Shown: positions 24,262-32,874, counted from the first letter of the stretch. The stretch: 64,000 nucleotides of DNA from Beijerinckiaceae bacterium (GCA_947475995.1 CANJNI010000009.1:1-64000), one strand, 5' to 3'. Numbers and translations: made by a program. Notes: generated from the letters alone by a model not told the origin.

Positions 24262-24444
24262 GAAGCGACCATACCGAAAATTCGCCGGAGCGAGGGCGGA
24301 AAATTGTCACCGGATGTGTCAACCGGGCCCTGCGCCACACTTTGTTACAAACTTGCCGATGCTTGAAAAACTTGCGTGACGCGGCGCCCCCCAGATGCGT
24401 CTCAGCAACGAACGCACAGTTGCTTCGGAAATCTGGAGATGGTC

Positions 24445-25296
24445 ATGAAAAACAAGGCTTGGTTGTTCGGCGGCGCGGCTGCCCTGGCTCTTCTGGCGGG
24501 CGGTTATGCGCTGGCCCAGACGCAGGGTCGCGGCCCCGAGGGCATGCGCGGCATGGATATGCAGGGCATGCACCAGAAGTCCGGAGGAGAAAATTCGGAT
24601 CACCGCATGGGCGGCCGTGGCGGCGAAGGCCGGATGGGCGGCATGAACCATGAGGGCCGTGGCGAGCAAGGCGCTCGCGGCGGCGAGGGCCGGGGCCAGC
24701 AGGGTCATGGCGAACACGCCGGTCGTGGCGGCGAAGGTCATCAGGGAATGATGCAGGAAGGCCGGGGCCAGCACATGAACGGCATGGGCGGTCAGGAAGG
24801 CCGCGGGATGCAGGGCCGTGGCGAAGGTCAGGGACGCGGCCCGGACGGGCGCGGGCAGGGCCGTGGCGGCATGGATCATGAGGGCGACCGCTCTCGCGGC
24901 AATGCCGGCGCGGACCAGTGCCGCATGGGCCAGGACGGACCGGGGATCGACCCCGCCCGTCTCGATGACCTGAAGACCCGCATCGGCGTCAAGCCCGAGC
25001 AGGAAGCTGCCTGGTCGAAATATACGGCGGCCGTGAAGGAAGCGAATGAATTCCGGGCCGGTCACGAAAAGATGGACAAACAGGCTGTTCGCCAGTTGCC
25101 GCAGGCTGAGCGTCAGGCTTTCATGACGTCCCAGCGCGATCAGGCTCGTGAACAGTTCACGAAGGTGAATGCGGCCGCGAAGGACTTGGCCGCCGCGCTT
25201 GACGACGCCCAGAAGGCGAAGGCGCGCGATCTGCCGGGGCTGAACGGCCCGGGCGCAGGCCAGCGCGCCGGTCTTGAGGGGCAGCACAACCACTAA
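24445..25296 (+). CDS. Met/His/Gly-rich periplasmic protein with C-terminal Spy/LTXXQ-like domain
   Basis: This 283-residue exported protein has a Sec signal (residues 1-25, ending GYALAQ). The central region, about residues 26-155, is very rich in Gly, Arg, His, Met and Glu with repeated GRGGEG and GMGGQEGRGMQGRGEGQGRG blocks. The C-terminal 100 residues look like the LTXXQ/Spy/CpxP helical domain (LDDLKTRIGVKPEQEAAW, later RQLPQAERQAFM). CpxP/Spy proteins are chaperones or feedback sensors of envelope stress, and Met/His-rich repeats often bind copper or other metals. GGAG sits 7 bases before the ATG at 24445; an ATG two codons earlier is too close to it. The gene is divergent from a two-component system, so target or feedback partner status is likely (inference). 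Confidence 0.82.
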   Translation: MKNKAWLFGGAAALALLAGGYALAQTQGRGPEGMRGMDMQGMHQKSGGENSDHRMGGRGGEGRMGGMNHEGRGEQGARGGEGRGQQGHGEHAGRGGEGHQGMMQEGRGQHMNGMGGQEGRGMQGRGEGQGRGPDGRGQGRGGMDHEGDRSRGNAGADQCRMGQDGPGIDPARLDDLKTRIGVKPEQEAAWSKYTAAVKEANEFRAGHEKMDKQAVRQLPQAERQAFMTSQRDQAREQFTKVNAAAKDLAAALDDAQKAKARDLPGLNGPGAGQRAGLEGQHNH

Positions 25297-25665
25297 GCAT
25301 TAACCGAAAACAAAATGCCGCAGCGCTCACCGGCGCTGCGGCATTCTCGTTCGGAACATCGGGCCTGCCCTGCGCTTAACGCACCACTGGCGTATGTGCA
25401 GCGAGACGGTCCTTGAAAGCATTTCTGGTCATTGCAACGATCGCTTGCGCCGTGGCGGTTTGCGCCATGGCGAGCCGTGACCGCACAACCTTCAGGCCGG
25501 TCTTCGAAAGAAGCGCAACAACTTCCGAAGCGGCCGGACCGCGCGCCCTGCGCCCGGTCAAACTGAAGGCCCGCACCGCAAGGGCTGCGCGTAGCCGGGA
25601 GCATCGGCAGCTTCAGCGCCGCCGGGTGGCGGGGCGCGATTCGTCCATCCAGTAGGTCTGCATCT
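25297..25665. other. Intergenic stretch with two weak coding candidates
   Basis: No convincing gene is seen. On the minus strand, 25376-25576 (GTG start, 66 residues) contains a helical stretch, SEVVALLSKTGLKVVRSRLA, reminiscent of short phasin-like or antifreeze-labelled proteins of this order, but it has no ribosome site. On the plus strand, 25413-25655 (TTG start, 80 residues) begins like a signal peptide, MKAFLVIATIACAVAVCAMA, but continues as Arg-rich shadow sequence. The shared hairpin at 25314-25345 would suit a minus-strand gene ending at 25376. Confidence 0.35.
25314..25345. terminator. Hairpin terminator after the LTXXQ-like gene, possibly bidirectional
   Basis: A 13-base perfect stem (AATGCCGCAGCGC / GCGCTGCGGCATT) with a 6-base loop starts 18 bases after the stop codon. 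On the plus strand the tail is only moderately T-rich (CTCGTTC); on the minus strand it is followed by TTGTTTTC, a better U-tract. Confidence 0.75.
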
Positions 25666-25899
25666 TCAGTGCGCCGTAAAGGCGTCCTTGACCCAGAAGG
25701 TCAGGATCAGCTGCCCTCTTTCGTCATAGATATCGACGCTGTCGGCGGGGATTTCGCGCCCGTCGTCGCTCATGCACCGCAGCGTTTCCCAATTGCCGTA
25801 GAGAGCCGCCTGATAGGCCTCGAGAAGATCCACGTAATAATCCGCCCGCATATCGATCACGAGACCTTCGCCCATCAGATTCAATACGTAGCGCGGCAT
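25666..25899 (-). CDS. DUF6894-like small protein
   Basis: This 77-residue protein starts with MPRYVLNLMGEGLVIDM and ends with DSVDIYDERGQLILTFWV. That is the arrangement of the DUF6894 family (MPRYFF near the start, a central helix with alternating acidic and Ala residues, and a final I-x-D-E-x-G-x-x-L strand), common in Rhizobiales in many copies and of unknown function. The frame is open upstream to 26013, but the MPRY start fits the family. No ribosome site stands out. The upstream lipoprotein gene ends at 25944 on the same strand, so they may be co-transcribed. Confidence 0.7.
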   Translation of the reverse strand: MPRYVLNLMGEGLVIDMRADYYVDLLEAYQAALYGNWETLRCMSDDGREIPADSVDIYDERGQLILTFWVKDAFTAH

Positions 25900-25943
25900 G
25901 GCAGAAAAATCCGGAACGCACGATCCGTGGCGCAGGCGTATCC

Positions 25944-26459
25944 TCAGGAAGACGCATCGCTCCACAAACTCTTGATGGCGCGCCCGCAGGAGGAGAAGGA
26001 CGGACGCCAGCACGGCTCCAGCCGCGCCATCAGCACGTTTCGAACCGTATATCTTCTATATTCGCTGAAGAAATTATAGTGAAGCTCGCCCTTGATCATG
26101 TAGATGGATTCATCCCCGTAGCCCCGGTCCTCGCAATTCCAGTTCTGCGCATCTGAAAACTGGCAATCGTCGATATTGAGGACGGGCTTGATTTTCGGCC
26201 GGGCGGCACCGGCTTCACCCGGCAATTGCAATTCGGTGAAACTGATCTGCTTCCTGCCCAGATCGAGGCGGTATTGCAGCACGAAGCCGGCGCCGTCCTC
26301 CTCCCGCTGCCAGAAATATTCCGTTTCCACAGGCGAGCACCCGGCCAGAACCGTGCAGGCGGCTGCAACCGACGCAAGGCGCAGAACCCGCGCCGCGAAG
26401 GACCCTGGAATCAAAAAAGCTGAGGACATCCGGGACAAGTTCATCTGGGCTATCGGCAT
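25944..26459 (-). CDS. Putative lipoprotein of unknown function
   Basis: This protein of about 171 residues has a signal peptide with a lipobox, TVLAGC, at Cys41 from the chosen start. The mature part (VETEYFWQREEDGAGFVLQY, then KISFTELQLP-like strands and a C-terminal Cys-containing WRPSFSSCGRAIKSLW) matches no family I recognise. AAGG lies 4 bases before the ATG at 26459; ATGs at 26444 and 26429 are also in frame and would give a shorter, more typical signal sequence. It is likely anchored in the inner or outer membrane facing the periplasm. It precedes the DUF6894-like gene by 44 bases. Confidence 0.6.
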   Translation of the reverse strand: MPIAQMNLSRMSSAFLIPGSFAARVLRLASVAAACTVLAGCSPVETEYFWQREEDGAGFVLQYRLDLGRKQISFTELQLPGEAGAARPKIKPVLNIDDCQFSDAQNWNCEDRGYGDESIYMIKGELHYNFFSEYRRYTVRNVLMARLEPCWRPSFSSCGRAIKSLWSDASS

Positions 26460-26675
26460 GGACCTTGGTGCAGCCGGCCCTCGAACGCAAGCGCCCCGAA
26501 AGCGGCTGATCCTCGCCTGAGGCCGCACAGTTTTCGTGACCGGCTGAGCAATATACTTGAGCTGAACAGGAATTATGGCTGCGTAGCCGCAAAATAATTA
26601 GCTTGGCAGGACTTGTTTCAATTGCAGATGGCAAACAATAGCGTACAAAAAGGCAATCCTTTGGCGGAGGAACTC

Positions 26676-27215
26676 ATGAATAGAAAAGCTATGCTTGCCA
26701 TTATGCTTGGTGTCGGGGGACTGCTGTGCTTGCCGCAAGCTCCGCTGTTCTCACAATCGGGCCTCGCGATGGCTCAGGCGCGGCAGCCCACCGCCGGCGC
26801 CATCACTGCTCGGATTCGGCAGTTGGTGAATCTGAACCGGAACAATCCAACGGCGCTGCAGACAGAGTTGGCGGCTTTCCTGACCGCGAACCCGACGTAT
26901 GCCCAATTTCTCGATGAAGCGATTGCGCCGCTGAATCTTCAGCCGGTCGCACTTCAGGCGATTGGCGGAGCGCTGGCGCTGGCCCGGAACAACCTGCTTG
27001 CCGCCGGCAATCAGGCGGGTGCAGCACTCATCGCGGCCGAAATTGCGCTGTTGCCGCTCGCCGCGCAGACGCAATACGCGCAGGGTCCCATCGTGGTCAT
27101 CATCCCGGTGGGAGATAACGGCGAGGGCGGCGCTGGCGGTCCGCCGCCAAGCTATGCGAGCTTCCCGGGAAGCCTGAGCGCAGGCAGCGGCAGTTCCGGC
27201 AACAGCCCCAACTGA
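26676..27215 (+). CDS. Secreted Ala/Leu-rich protein of unknown function
   Basis: This 179-residue protein is preceded by a strong ribosome site (GGAGG, 6 bases before the ATG at 26676) and has a long Sec signal ending around GLAMAQA. The mature part is helical and Ala/Leu/Asn-rich (RIRQLVNLNRNNPTALQTEL, AIGGALALARNNLLAAGNQA), with a C-terminal Gly/Ser-rich tail (EGGAGGPPPSYASFPGSLSA). The DNA upstream is unusually AT-rich. No domain is recognised. A clear Rho-independent terminator follows, so it is a single-gene unit. An upstream in-frame start at 26613 would spoil the signal peptide. Confidence 0.75.
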   Translation: MNRKAMLAIMLGVGGLLCLPQAPLFSQSGLAMAQARQPTAGAITARIRQLVNLNRNNPTALQTELAAFLTANPTYAQFLDEAIAPLNLQPVALQAIGGALALARNNLLAAGNQAGAALIAAEIALLPLAAQTQYAQGPIVVIIPVGDNGEGGAGGPPPSYASFPGSLSAGSGSSGNSPN

Positions 27216-27223
27216 TCAACCCA

Positions 27224-27247
27224 GACCCGGCCTCGGCCGGGTCTTTT
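27224..27247 (+). terminator. Rho-independent terminator
   Basis: The stem GACCCGGC / GCCGGGTC (8 bp, loop CTCG) is followed by TTTT. It lies 9 bases after the stop codon of the secreted protein gene. Confidence 0.92.
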
Positions 27248-27275
27248 CATTTCAGTACCGAATCTTTTGCTGCGG

Positions 27276-27300
27276 GGAACTTCGCACCTGTCGCTACGTT
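27276..27300 (+). promoter_or_regulatory. EcfG (general stress sigma) promoter ahead of the phytochrome operon
   Basis: GGAAC at 27276-27280 and CGTT at 27297-27300 are separated by exactly 16 bases, which matches the GGAAC-N16/17-CGTT promoter of the alphaproteobacterial general-stress sigma factor EcfG. The predicted transcript start is near 27307, about 95 bases before the heme oxygenase ATG. It sits just after a terminator and before a coupled four-gene operon. Confidence 0.7.
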
Positions 27301-27401
27301 AAACCGGTCAGCACTCATCTGCTGAGGTGACGCTTGGGAACAAGCGTCGGCATGTTGGTTTGAGCCGGATGCGTATGGTCCGGCGCAGCGCATCTGGGAC
27401 T

Positions 27402-28022
27402 ATGCATTCTTTCACCACGACTTCCGGAACTGTGTCTGTCCCTGCTGCGGGACGAGCCTCCATCCGCAATTTCCTCCGCCGGGAAACAGGCGCGATCCAC
27501 CGGGATCTCCATCGGGCCGAACCCTTCGGGGCGTTGCTCGATGGAACGATGACGCTGCGGCAATATTGCAATCTGTTGAGCGTGCTGGCTGCGTTCCATT
27601 CGAGCATGGCTTTGCTGGTGCAATCGGGCGCAGATGCTCTGGACCTTCGTCGGCTGTCGGAAATGCACCGGCGGCGTCTGGCGCGTTTGCAGGAGGATCT
27701 CGCCTCTCTCCGGATCGAACCCCAAAAGACTGCTGCACTGGGATCCGTAAGGGGCGAAGCTTTCGCCATCGGATGCGCCTATACGGTGCAGGGCTCGACG
27801 CTTGGCGGACGGGTCATTGATCGGGCCCTGCACTCCCTGCTGCCGACCGGGCAGGGGCGCAGTTTCTTTCACGGGGATGATTCCGACCAAGCCCTCTGGA
27901 GCGAGTTCTGCGCGGCGCTCGAAGCGCGCCGCTACACGCCCGACGAACTCCACGCCCTGGGAGCAGGCGCTGACTTTGCGTTTCAGGTCTTCAGTAACGG
28001 ACTTGAGCGATGCCCGAAATAA
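27402..28022 (+). CDS. bphO: Heme oxygenase of a bacteriophytochrome operon
   Basis: This 206-residue protein resembles bacterial heme oxygenases (BphO/HmuO) that open heme to biliverdin IX-alpha, the chromophore of bacteriophytochromes. The N-terminal helix carries the likely proximal heme histidine in FLRRETGAIHRDLHRAEPF. A distal-helix-like segment is AIGCAYTVQGSTLGGRVI, matching the family's Y-x-x-G-x-x-x-G-G pattern. The gene overlaps the phytochrome start by 13 bases, which links chromophore and apoprotein supply. The start at 27402 is my choice; in-frame ATGs at 27369 and 27375 are possible and no start has a strong ribosome site. The EcfG-type promoter upstream suggests induction under general stress. 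Confidence 0.87.
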   Translation: MHSFTTTSGTVSVPAAGRASIRNFLRRETGAIHRDLHRAEPFGALLDGTMTLRQYCNLLSVLAAFHSSMALLVQSGADALDLRRLSEMHRRRLARLQEDLASLRIEPQKTAALGSVRGEAFAIGCAYTVQGSTLGGRVIDRALHSLLPTGQGRSFFHGDDSDQALWSEFCAALEARRYTPDELHALGAGADFAFQVFSNGLERCPK

Positions 28023-30244
28023 CGGCCGCTCTCCTTGATCTCGCGGAAGACGCTTGCGCGCGCGAACCCATCAGGGTTCCGGGCGCGATCCAGCCGCATG
28101 GCGCGCTGTTTGTAATTGATCCGGCGACCGGCAGGATTCTGCAAGCTGCGATTGGCGATGAAACCCTTGCTCACCTGCGCCCGCCCGACGTGCAGCGGCT
28201 GCCCGATCTGCTTCCCCCGGAGTTCGGCCATCTCTTCAACAATTTACCCGAGAGGCTGAAGTCCGATCTGCCCGTTTATCTCGGCCATGCGGGAATCAGC
28301 CCCTATCATCATCACGTCCACGCGCATCGCTCCGGCGACGCATGGATTGTCGAGTTCGAGGCCGCGCACAACGACGATGGAGCAGATTTCTCCGCGATCT
28401 ATCCGAATATCCGCGAATTCATCGACGCGCTCGAAGGATTCGTGACGATCGAGCAATGCACAGCGCTCACTGCGCGGCACGTTCGCCGGATCGCGAAGCT
28501 TGACCGTGTTATGGTTTATCGGTTCGACAAGGACTGGAACGGCGAGGTGGTCGCCGAGGACCGCAACGAACGGCTGCCGTCCTATCTGGGTCTGCGATTT
28601 CCAGCCTCCGACTTACCCCCGCAAGCCCGCGAACTTTATCGCCGCAACCGTCTGCGCCTGATTGTCGACGCCAATTACAAGCCTGCGCTGCTGGAACCCG
28701 AACTCAACCCCTTGACCGGCGAGCCGGTGGATCTGGGCTTTGCAACTCTTCGCAGCGTGTCCCCGGTGCATCTCCAGTACATGCGCAACATGGGCACGAT
28801 GGCGTCCATGTCCATTTCCCTCGTGGTGGATGGACGTTTGTGGGGGCTTGTCTCCTGCCACAACAGCTCGCCCGTCAACGTGCCGTATCATGTGAGGACG
28901 GCGTGCGACTTCATCGGCCAGATCCTGTCGATGCAGATCGACGCGCGCGAAACCACGCGGATGGCTGAGCGCCGCAACGGACTGCGGAAAATCCAGACGC
29001 GCCTGCTCGCCAGCATGGCGGCTGCGGATCATTTCATTCTCGGCCTCATCGAAAATGCGTCCGATCTGATGGCGCTGACGAATGCGACCGGAGTCGCCGT
29101 CGTGGCGGCCGGGTCTTGCACGTTGCGCGGCGTGACGCCGGCCGAGGACGATGTGATGCGGATCGTCGCCTGGCTCGCAAGGTCCGGCTGCGACGTCCTC
29201 CACACCCATCACCTTGCCGACCAGATGCCGCAGGCGGATTCTTTCAAGAATGAGGCCAGCGGCCTTCTGGCGATTTCGATCTCGCAGATCCACGAAAGTT
29301 TCGTTCTGTGGTTCAGGCGTGAGGTCATCCATACCGTCGAATGGGGCGGCGAACCGCGCAAGCAGCCGGTTATGGTTGACGGCGCTCCAAAGCTGAACCC
29401 GCGCGCGTCTTTCAATAGTTGGCAGGAGACCGTGCGGTTGACCTCCGAGCCCTGGCATCGCGCTGAAATTGACGCGGCCGCCGATCTGCGCACCGCGATT
29501 GTCGACATCGTGCTGCGCAAGGCCGAGGAACTCGCGGTCCTCTCGGAGCGGCTGATGCGCACCAACAAGGAGCTTGAGGCCTTCTCCTACTCGGTCAGCC
29601 ACGATCTGCGTGCGCCGTTCCGGCATATCGTCGGATATGCGCAGCTTCTGAAGAAATATGAAGGCGAAAAGCTGTCCGACCGCGGGCTGCGTTACCTTGC
29701 GACGATCATCGAATCCGCCCTGTCCGCCGGCACCCTGGTGGACGATCTCTTGTCCTTTTCGCAGATCGGCCGCACCGCCCTCACGCCCGTCACGGTCGAC
29801 ATGAATGTTCTGGTGCGCGAAGTCATCGCAAGTCTGACGGTGGAACAGGACGCCCACAAGGTCGATTGGCGCATCGAAGAGCTGACGAGCATTCGGGCCG
29901 ATCCGGTGATGATCAGGCTCGTCATGCAGAACCTGATCGAGAACGCCCTGAAGTTTTCGCGCCAGCGCGAGCCCGCCGTGATCGAGATCGGGTGCCGTAA
30001 GTCGCCCGAGGAAATTCAGTTCAGCGTCGGCGATAACGGGGTGGGATTCGACATGGCCTATGTGGGCAAGTTGTTCGGCGTGTTTCAACGCCTGCACCGG
30101 GTCGAGGAATTCGAGGGAACAGGAATTGGGCTGGCCAATGTGAAACGCATTGTCGACCGGCACGGCGGGCGCATCTGGGCGGAATCAGCGCCCGGGGAGG
30201 GCGCAACATTCTTCTTCACCCTGCCGGCGTCATGCGCGGCCTGA
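28010..30244 (+). CDS. bphP: Bacteriophytochrome histidine kinase (PAS-GAF-PHY-HisKA-HATPase)
   Basis: This 744-residue red/far-red photoreceptor has the full domain order. Cys16, in EDACAREPIRVPGAIQPHG, is the biliverdin attachment cysteine of BphPs. The GAF domain holds the PASDIP-type motif FPASDLPPQARELYRRN and the chromophore histidine region SPVHLQYMRNMG. The PHY tongue carries the conserved PRASFNSW. The kinase part has the H-box FSYSVSHDLRAPFRHIVGY, N-box NLIENALKFSR and the lid FEGTGIGLANV. It is coupled to the heme oxygenase upstream and followed 13 bases on by a receiver protein, its likely partner. It is probably soluble. The complete motifs suggest a functional light sensor. Confidence 0.96.
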   Translation: MPEITAALLDLAEDACAREPIRVPGAIQPHGALFVIDPATGRILQAAIGDETLAHLRPPDVQRLPDLLPPEFGHLFNNLPERLKSDLPVYLGHAGISPYHHHVHAHRSGDAWIVEFEAAHNDDGADFSAIYPNIREFIDALEGFVTIEQCTALTARHVRRIAKLDRVMVYRFDKDWNGEVVAEDRNERLPSYLGLRFPASDLPPQARELYRRNRLRLIVDANYKPALLEPELNPLTGEPVDLGFATLRSVSPVHLQYMRNMGTMASMSISLVVDGRLWGLVSCHNSSPVNVPYHVRTACDFIGQILSMQIDARETTRMAERRNGLRKIQTRLLASMAAADHFILGLIENASDLMALTNATGVAVVAAGSCTLRGVTPAEDDVMRIVAWLARSGCDVLHTHHLADQMPQADSFKNEASGLLAISISQIHESFVLWFRREVIHTVEWGGEPRKQPVMVDGAPKLNPRASFNSWQETVRLTSEPWHRAEIDAAADLRTAIVDIVLRKAEELAVLSERLMRTNKELEAFSYSVSHDLRAPFRHIVGYAQLLKKYEGEKLSDRGLRYLATIIESALSAGTLVDDLLSFSQIGRTALTPVTVDMNVLVREVIASLTVEQDAHKVDWRIEELTSIRADPVMIRLVMQNLIENALKFSRQREPAVIEIGCRKSPEEIQFSVGDNGVGFDMAYVGKLFGVFQRLHRVEEFEGTGIGLANVKRIVDRHGGRIWAESAPGEGATFFFTLPASCAA

Positions 30245-30257
30245 TTGCGAGGACACA

Positions 30258-30716
30258 ATGGCTGATCTCAAACCCATCTTGCTCGTGGAGGACAGTCCGA
30301 AGGATATCGAGCTTACGCTGGCCGCGCTGGAGCAATGCCAGCTGGCCAACGCCGTGGTGATCGCGCGCGACGGGGCGGAGGCTCTCGACTTTCTCCATGC
30401 GCGCGGTCGATTCGAAGGACGCCCGAGCGGCGATCCGGCCGTGGTCCTGCTCGATCTCAAATTGCCGAAGGTGGATGGTCTGGAAGTGCTGGAGCACATC
30501 AAGGGCGATCCGTCCCTGCGCCAGACGCCCGTCGTCATGCTGACGTCGTCGCGCGAGGAACAGGACCTCGTGCGAAGCTACAGCCTGGGCGTCAATGCCT
30601 TTGTGGTGAAGCCCGTCGGCTTCGAACAGTTTTTCGAGGCCATTCGTGATCTCGGCATGTTCTGGGCCGTGCTCAACGAACCGCCGCCCCGGATATTCCA
30701 GAAAGTGGTTCAGTGA
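30258..30716 (+). CDS. Single-domain response regulator (Rcp1-like) of the phytochrome operon
   Basis: This 152-residue CheY-type receiver has no output domain. The acidic pocket is in ILLVEDSPKDIELT, the phosphoacceptor aspartate in VVLLDLKLPKVDGLEVL, and the conserved Ser/Thr and Lys in VVMLTSSREE and FVVKPVGFEQF. Such Rcp1-type regulators sit downstream of phytochromes and are phosphorylated by them. GAGG precedes the ATG by 6 bases. The stop overlaps the GTG of the hybrid kinase (GTGA at 30713-30716). A phosphorelay from phytochrome through this protein to the hybrid kinase, or the reverse, is plausible. Confidence 0.93.
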   Translation: MADLKPILLVEDSPKDIELTLAALEQCQLANAVVIARDGAEALDFLHARGRFEGRPSGDPAVVLLDLKLPKVDGLEVLEHIKGDPSLRQTPVVMLTSSREEQDLVRSYSLGVNAFVVKPVGFEQFFEAIRDLGMFWAVLNEPPPRIFQKVVQ

Positions 30717-32725
30717 ACGCCGAACGCTCCTCGTTTGCGCAGACGCGCATTCTTCATCTCGAGGATAGCGTACTCGACGGAGAACTGGTCCGTGAAGTTC
30801 TGCTGGGCGACGGCATCCTCGCATTGGTGGATCGCGTCTGGACCGAAGAAGCTTTCTTCGATGCCGTGCGGTCCGGCCACTACGACATGATCCTCGCCGA
30901 CCATCAATTGCCGAATTTCGACGGAGAACGGGCGTTGGAGATCGCGTCGTCAGTTGCGCCGCAAACGCCGTTCATTTTCGTCTCCGGCACTCTCGGTGAA
31001 GAGGTTGCTGTCGAGGCGCTCAAGCGCGGGGCGACGGATTATGTGGTCAAGCAGCGCCTGCATCGTTTGCCCGATGTGGTGCGCCGCGCAATGGCTGAAG
31101 CGTTCGAGCGCCGCGATCTCCGCCGGGCCGAACGCGCCCTGCAGGAAAGCGAGCAGAACTTTTCCACCGTCGTCAATGCAATCCCCCAGCTTTGCTGGAT
31201 GACCGATGCGGAAGGACGCCCTGTCTGGTTCAATCAGCGATGGTATGACTACACCGGCATGAAGCCCGATGCGATTGACCGGGAATTGTTCGACAGGCTT
31301 CAAGATCCGCGCACGATGGGCGAGGTGCGCGAGCGCTGGCGGCATTCCGTCGAAAATGCTCTTCCGTTCGAAATGATTTTTCCCTTGAAGGGAGCAGATG
31401 GCGGTTTCCGGACGTTCCTCACGCGGGCATTGCCGGTGAAGAGCGACGCGGGCGAGGTGGTCCGGTGGTTCGGCACCAGCACCGACGTGTCCGCGCAGCA
31501 CGACGCCGAGGAAGCCTTGCGACGTTTGAATGAAACGCTCGAGCAGAGAATTGTTGACGTCATTGCGGAGCGCGAACAGATTCTCGGCAAGCTCCACGAG
31601 GCGCAGCGGCTCGAGACAATCGGCCAGCTCACCGGCGGCTTCGCGCATGACTTCAACAACCTGCTGACGCCGATTGTGGGCAGTCTCGATCTGCTGAACC
31701 GTCGCTACGGTTCGGACCCTTCTGCCGAACGTCTCATCCGCGCCGCGCTGCAGGGCGCGGAGCGCGCCAAGACATTGGTGTTGCGCCTGCTCGCCTTCGC
31801 GCGGCGTCAGGTGCTTGAGCCACGCGCGGTGGATACGCCGGCTCTGGTTCACGGAATGCGGGATTTCATCCTGCAATCCCTGGGTCCCCAGATTTCGCTC
31901 GACATCAGGAAGGATGGCGATCTGTCGCCGGCGCGCGTCGATCCCAACCAGTTCGAGCACGCCATATTGAACCTCGTCGTGAATGCGCGCGACGCGATGC
32001 CGGACGGCGGAACCCTCACGATCAAGTTTGACGAAAAGGTCGTCGGCCCCGACCACAGCGGCCAGTTCAGGCACGGCAGCTATGTGCGCGTCATGGTCTG
32101 CGACACCGGAACCGGAATGGACGCCGAGACTCTCGCACATGCCGTCGAGCCGTTTTACACGCTGAAAGGGATCGGCAAGGGGACGGGCCTTGGTCTGAGC
32201 ATGGTGCATGGATTCGCGGCGCAATCAGGCGGCGGACTTGTGCTCACGAGTGCGCCCGGGCAGGGAACCTGTGCGGAAATCTGGCTGCCGGTAGCCAGCG
32301 AGCAGAGTGGCCTGCGACCCATGACGGACGGCGACACGACGTCGTTTGCCCGTCCGGTGACGGTTCTGGTCGTCGACGATGATCCGATCGTGCGTTTTGC
32401 GACCTCCGACATGTTGTCCGACATGGGGCATGAGGTGATCGAAGCCGGTTCGGGACAGCAGGCGCTGGACATTCTGGGCGGCGGCGCAAGGCCGGACGTG
32501 ATGATCAGCGACTATCTGATGCCGGCCATGGACGGTGTGGAGCTCGCGCATCGTGTCCGCGCCGGCTGGCCGGATGTCAGGATCATGCTGGCGACCGGCT
32601 ATGCGGGCCTGGCGGGAAACAAAATGGCGGACTTGCCGCTTTTGCCGAAGCCTTTTCTTCAATCCGAACTCGCCGCCATGATCGAGCGCATCCTCAATGA
32701 GCCCGCATCACAATCCGCGCACTGA
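30713..32725 (+). CDS. Hybrid sensor histidine kinase (REC-PAS-HisKA-HATPase-REC)
   Basis: This 670-residue soluble protein begins with a receiver domain (ILHLEDSVLDGELV; likely phosphoacceptor Asp63 in ILADHQLPNFDG), then a PAS domain (about 140-265; LCWMTDAEGRPVWFNQRWYD), a coiled linker, a kinase core with the H-box GQLTGGFAHDFNNLLTPIVG, N-box NLVVNARDAMPDGG and lid GTGLGLSMVHGFA, and a C-terminal receiver (VLVVDDDPIVRF; Asp in MISDYLMPAMDG). The kinase core is of the FixL/hybrid HDFNN type. It starts with a GTG overlapping the preceding response regulator. As the last gene of the phytochrome operon it is a natural node in a light-controlled phosphorelay. Its final target is not encoded here. 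Confidence 0.93.
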   Translation: MNAERSSFAQTRILHLEDSVLDGELVREVLLGDGILALVDRVWTEEAFFDAVRSGHYDMILADHQLPNFDGERALEIASSVAPQTPFIFVSGTLGEEVAVEALKRGATDYVVKQRLHRLPDVVRRAMAEAFERRDLRRAERALQESEQNFSTVVNAIPQLCWMTDAEGRPVWFNQRWYDYTGMKPDAIDRELFDRLQDPRTMGEVRERWRHSVENALPFEMIFPLKGADGGFRTFLTRALPVKSDAGEVVRWFGTSTDVSAQHDAEEALRRLNETLEQRIVDVIAEREQILGKLHEAQRLETIGQLTGGFAHDFNNLLTPIVGSLDLLNRRYGSDPSAERLIRAALQGAERAKTLVLRLLAFARRQVLEPRAVDTPALVHGMRDFILQSLGPQISLDIRKDGDLSPARVDPNQFEHAILNLVVNARDAMPDGGTLTIKFDEKVVGPDHSGQFRHGSYVRVMVCDTGTGMDAETLAHAVEPFYTLKGIGKGTGLGLSMVHGFAAQSGGGLVLTSAPGQGTCAEIWLPVASEQSGLRPMTDGDTTSFARPVTVLVVDDDPIVRFATSDMLSDMGHEVIEAGSGQQALDILGGGARPDVMISDYLMPAMDGVELAHRVRAGWPDVRIMLATGYAGLAGNKMADLPLLPKPFLQSELAAMIERILNEPASQSAH

Positions 32726-32874
32726 TTTGTGTTCATTGGCCCCGATATGCGAAATTCGCATCGTGGTTGGCGCGAGTCGTCGCGCGTGCTAACCCACGGA
32801 CCAGTCGCCGTCAGGATATTCCCATTGCTTATTGATCCGTGGAACGCAATTGATTCAGCCGCGAGGCGGCCCGG

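Noticed and set aside
25413-25655. Possible small exported protein starting with TTG
   Set aside because: The signal-like start is followed by Arg-rich sequence with shadow character and there is no ribosome site. Described only as a weak candidate.
32831-32844. FixK/FNR-like TTGATCCGTGGAAC before rsmB
   Set aside because: Only the left half-site matches.
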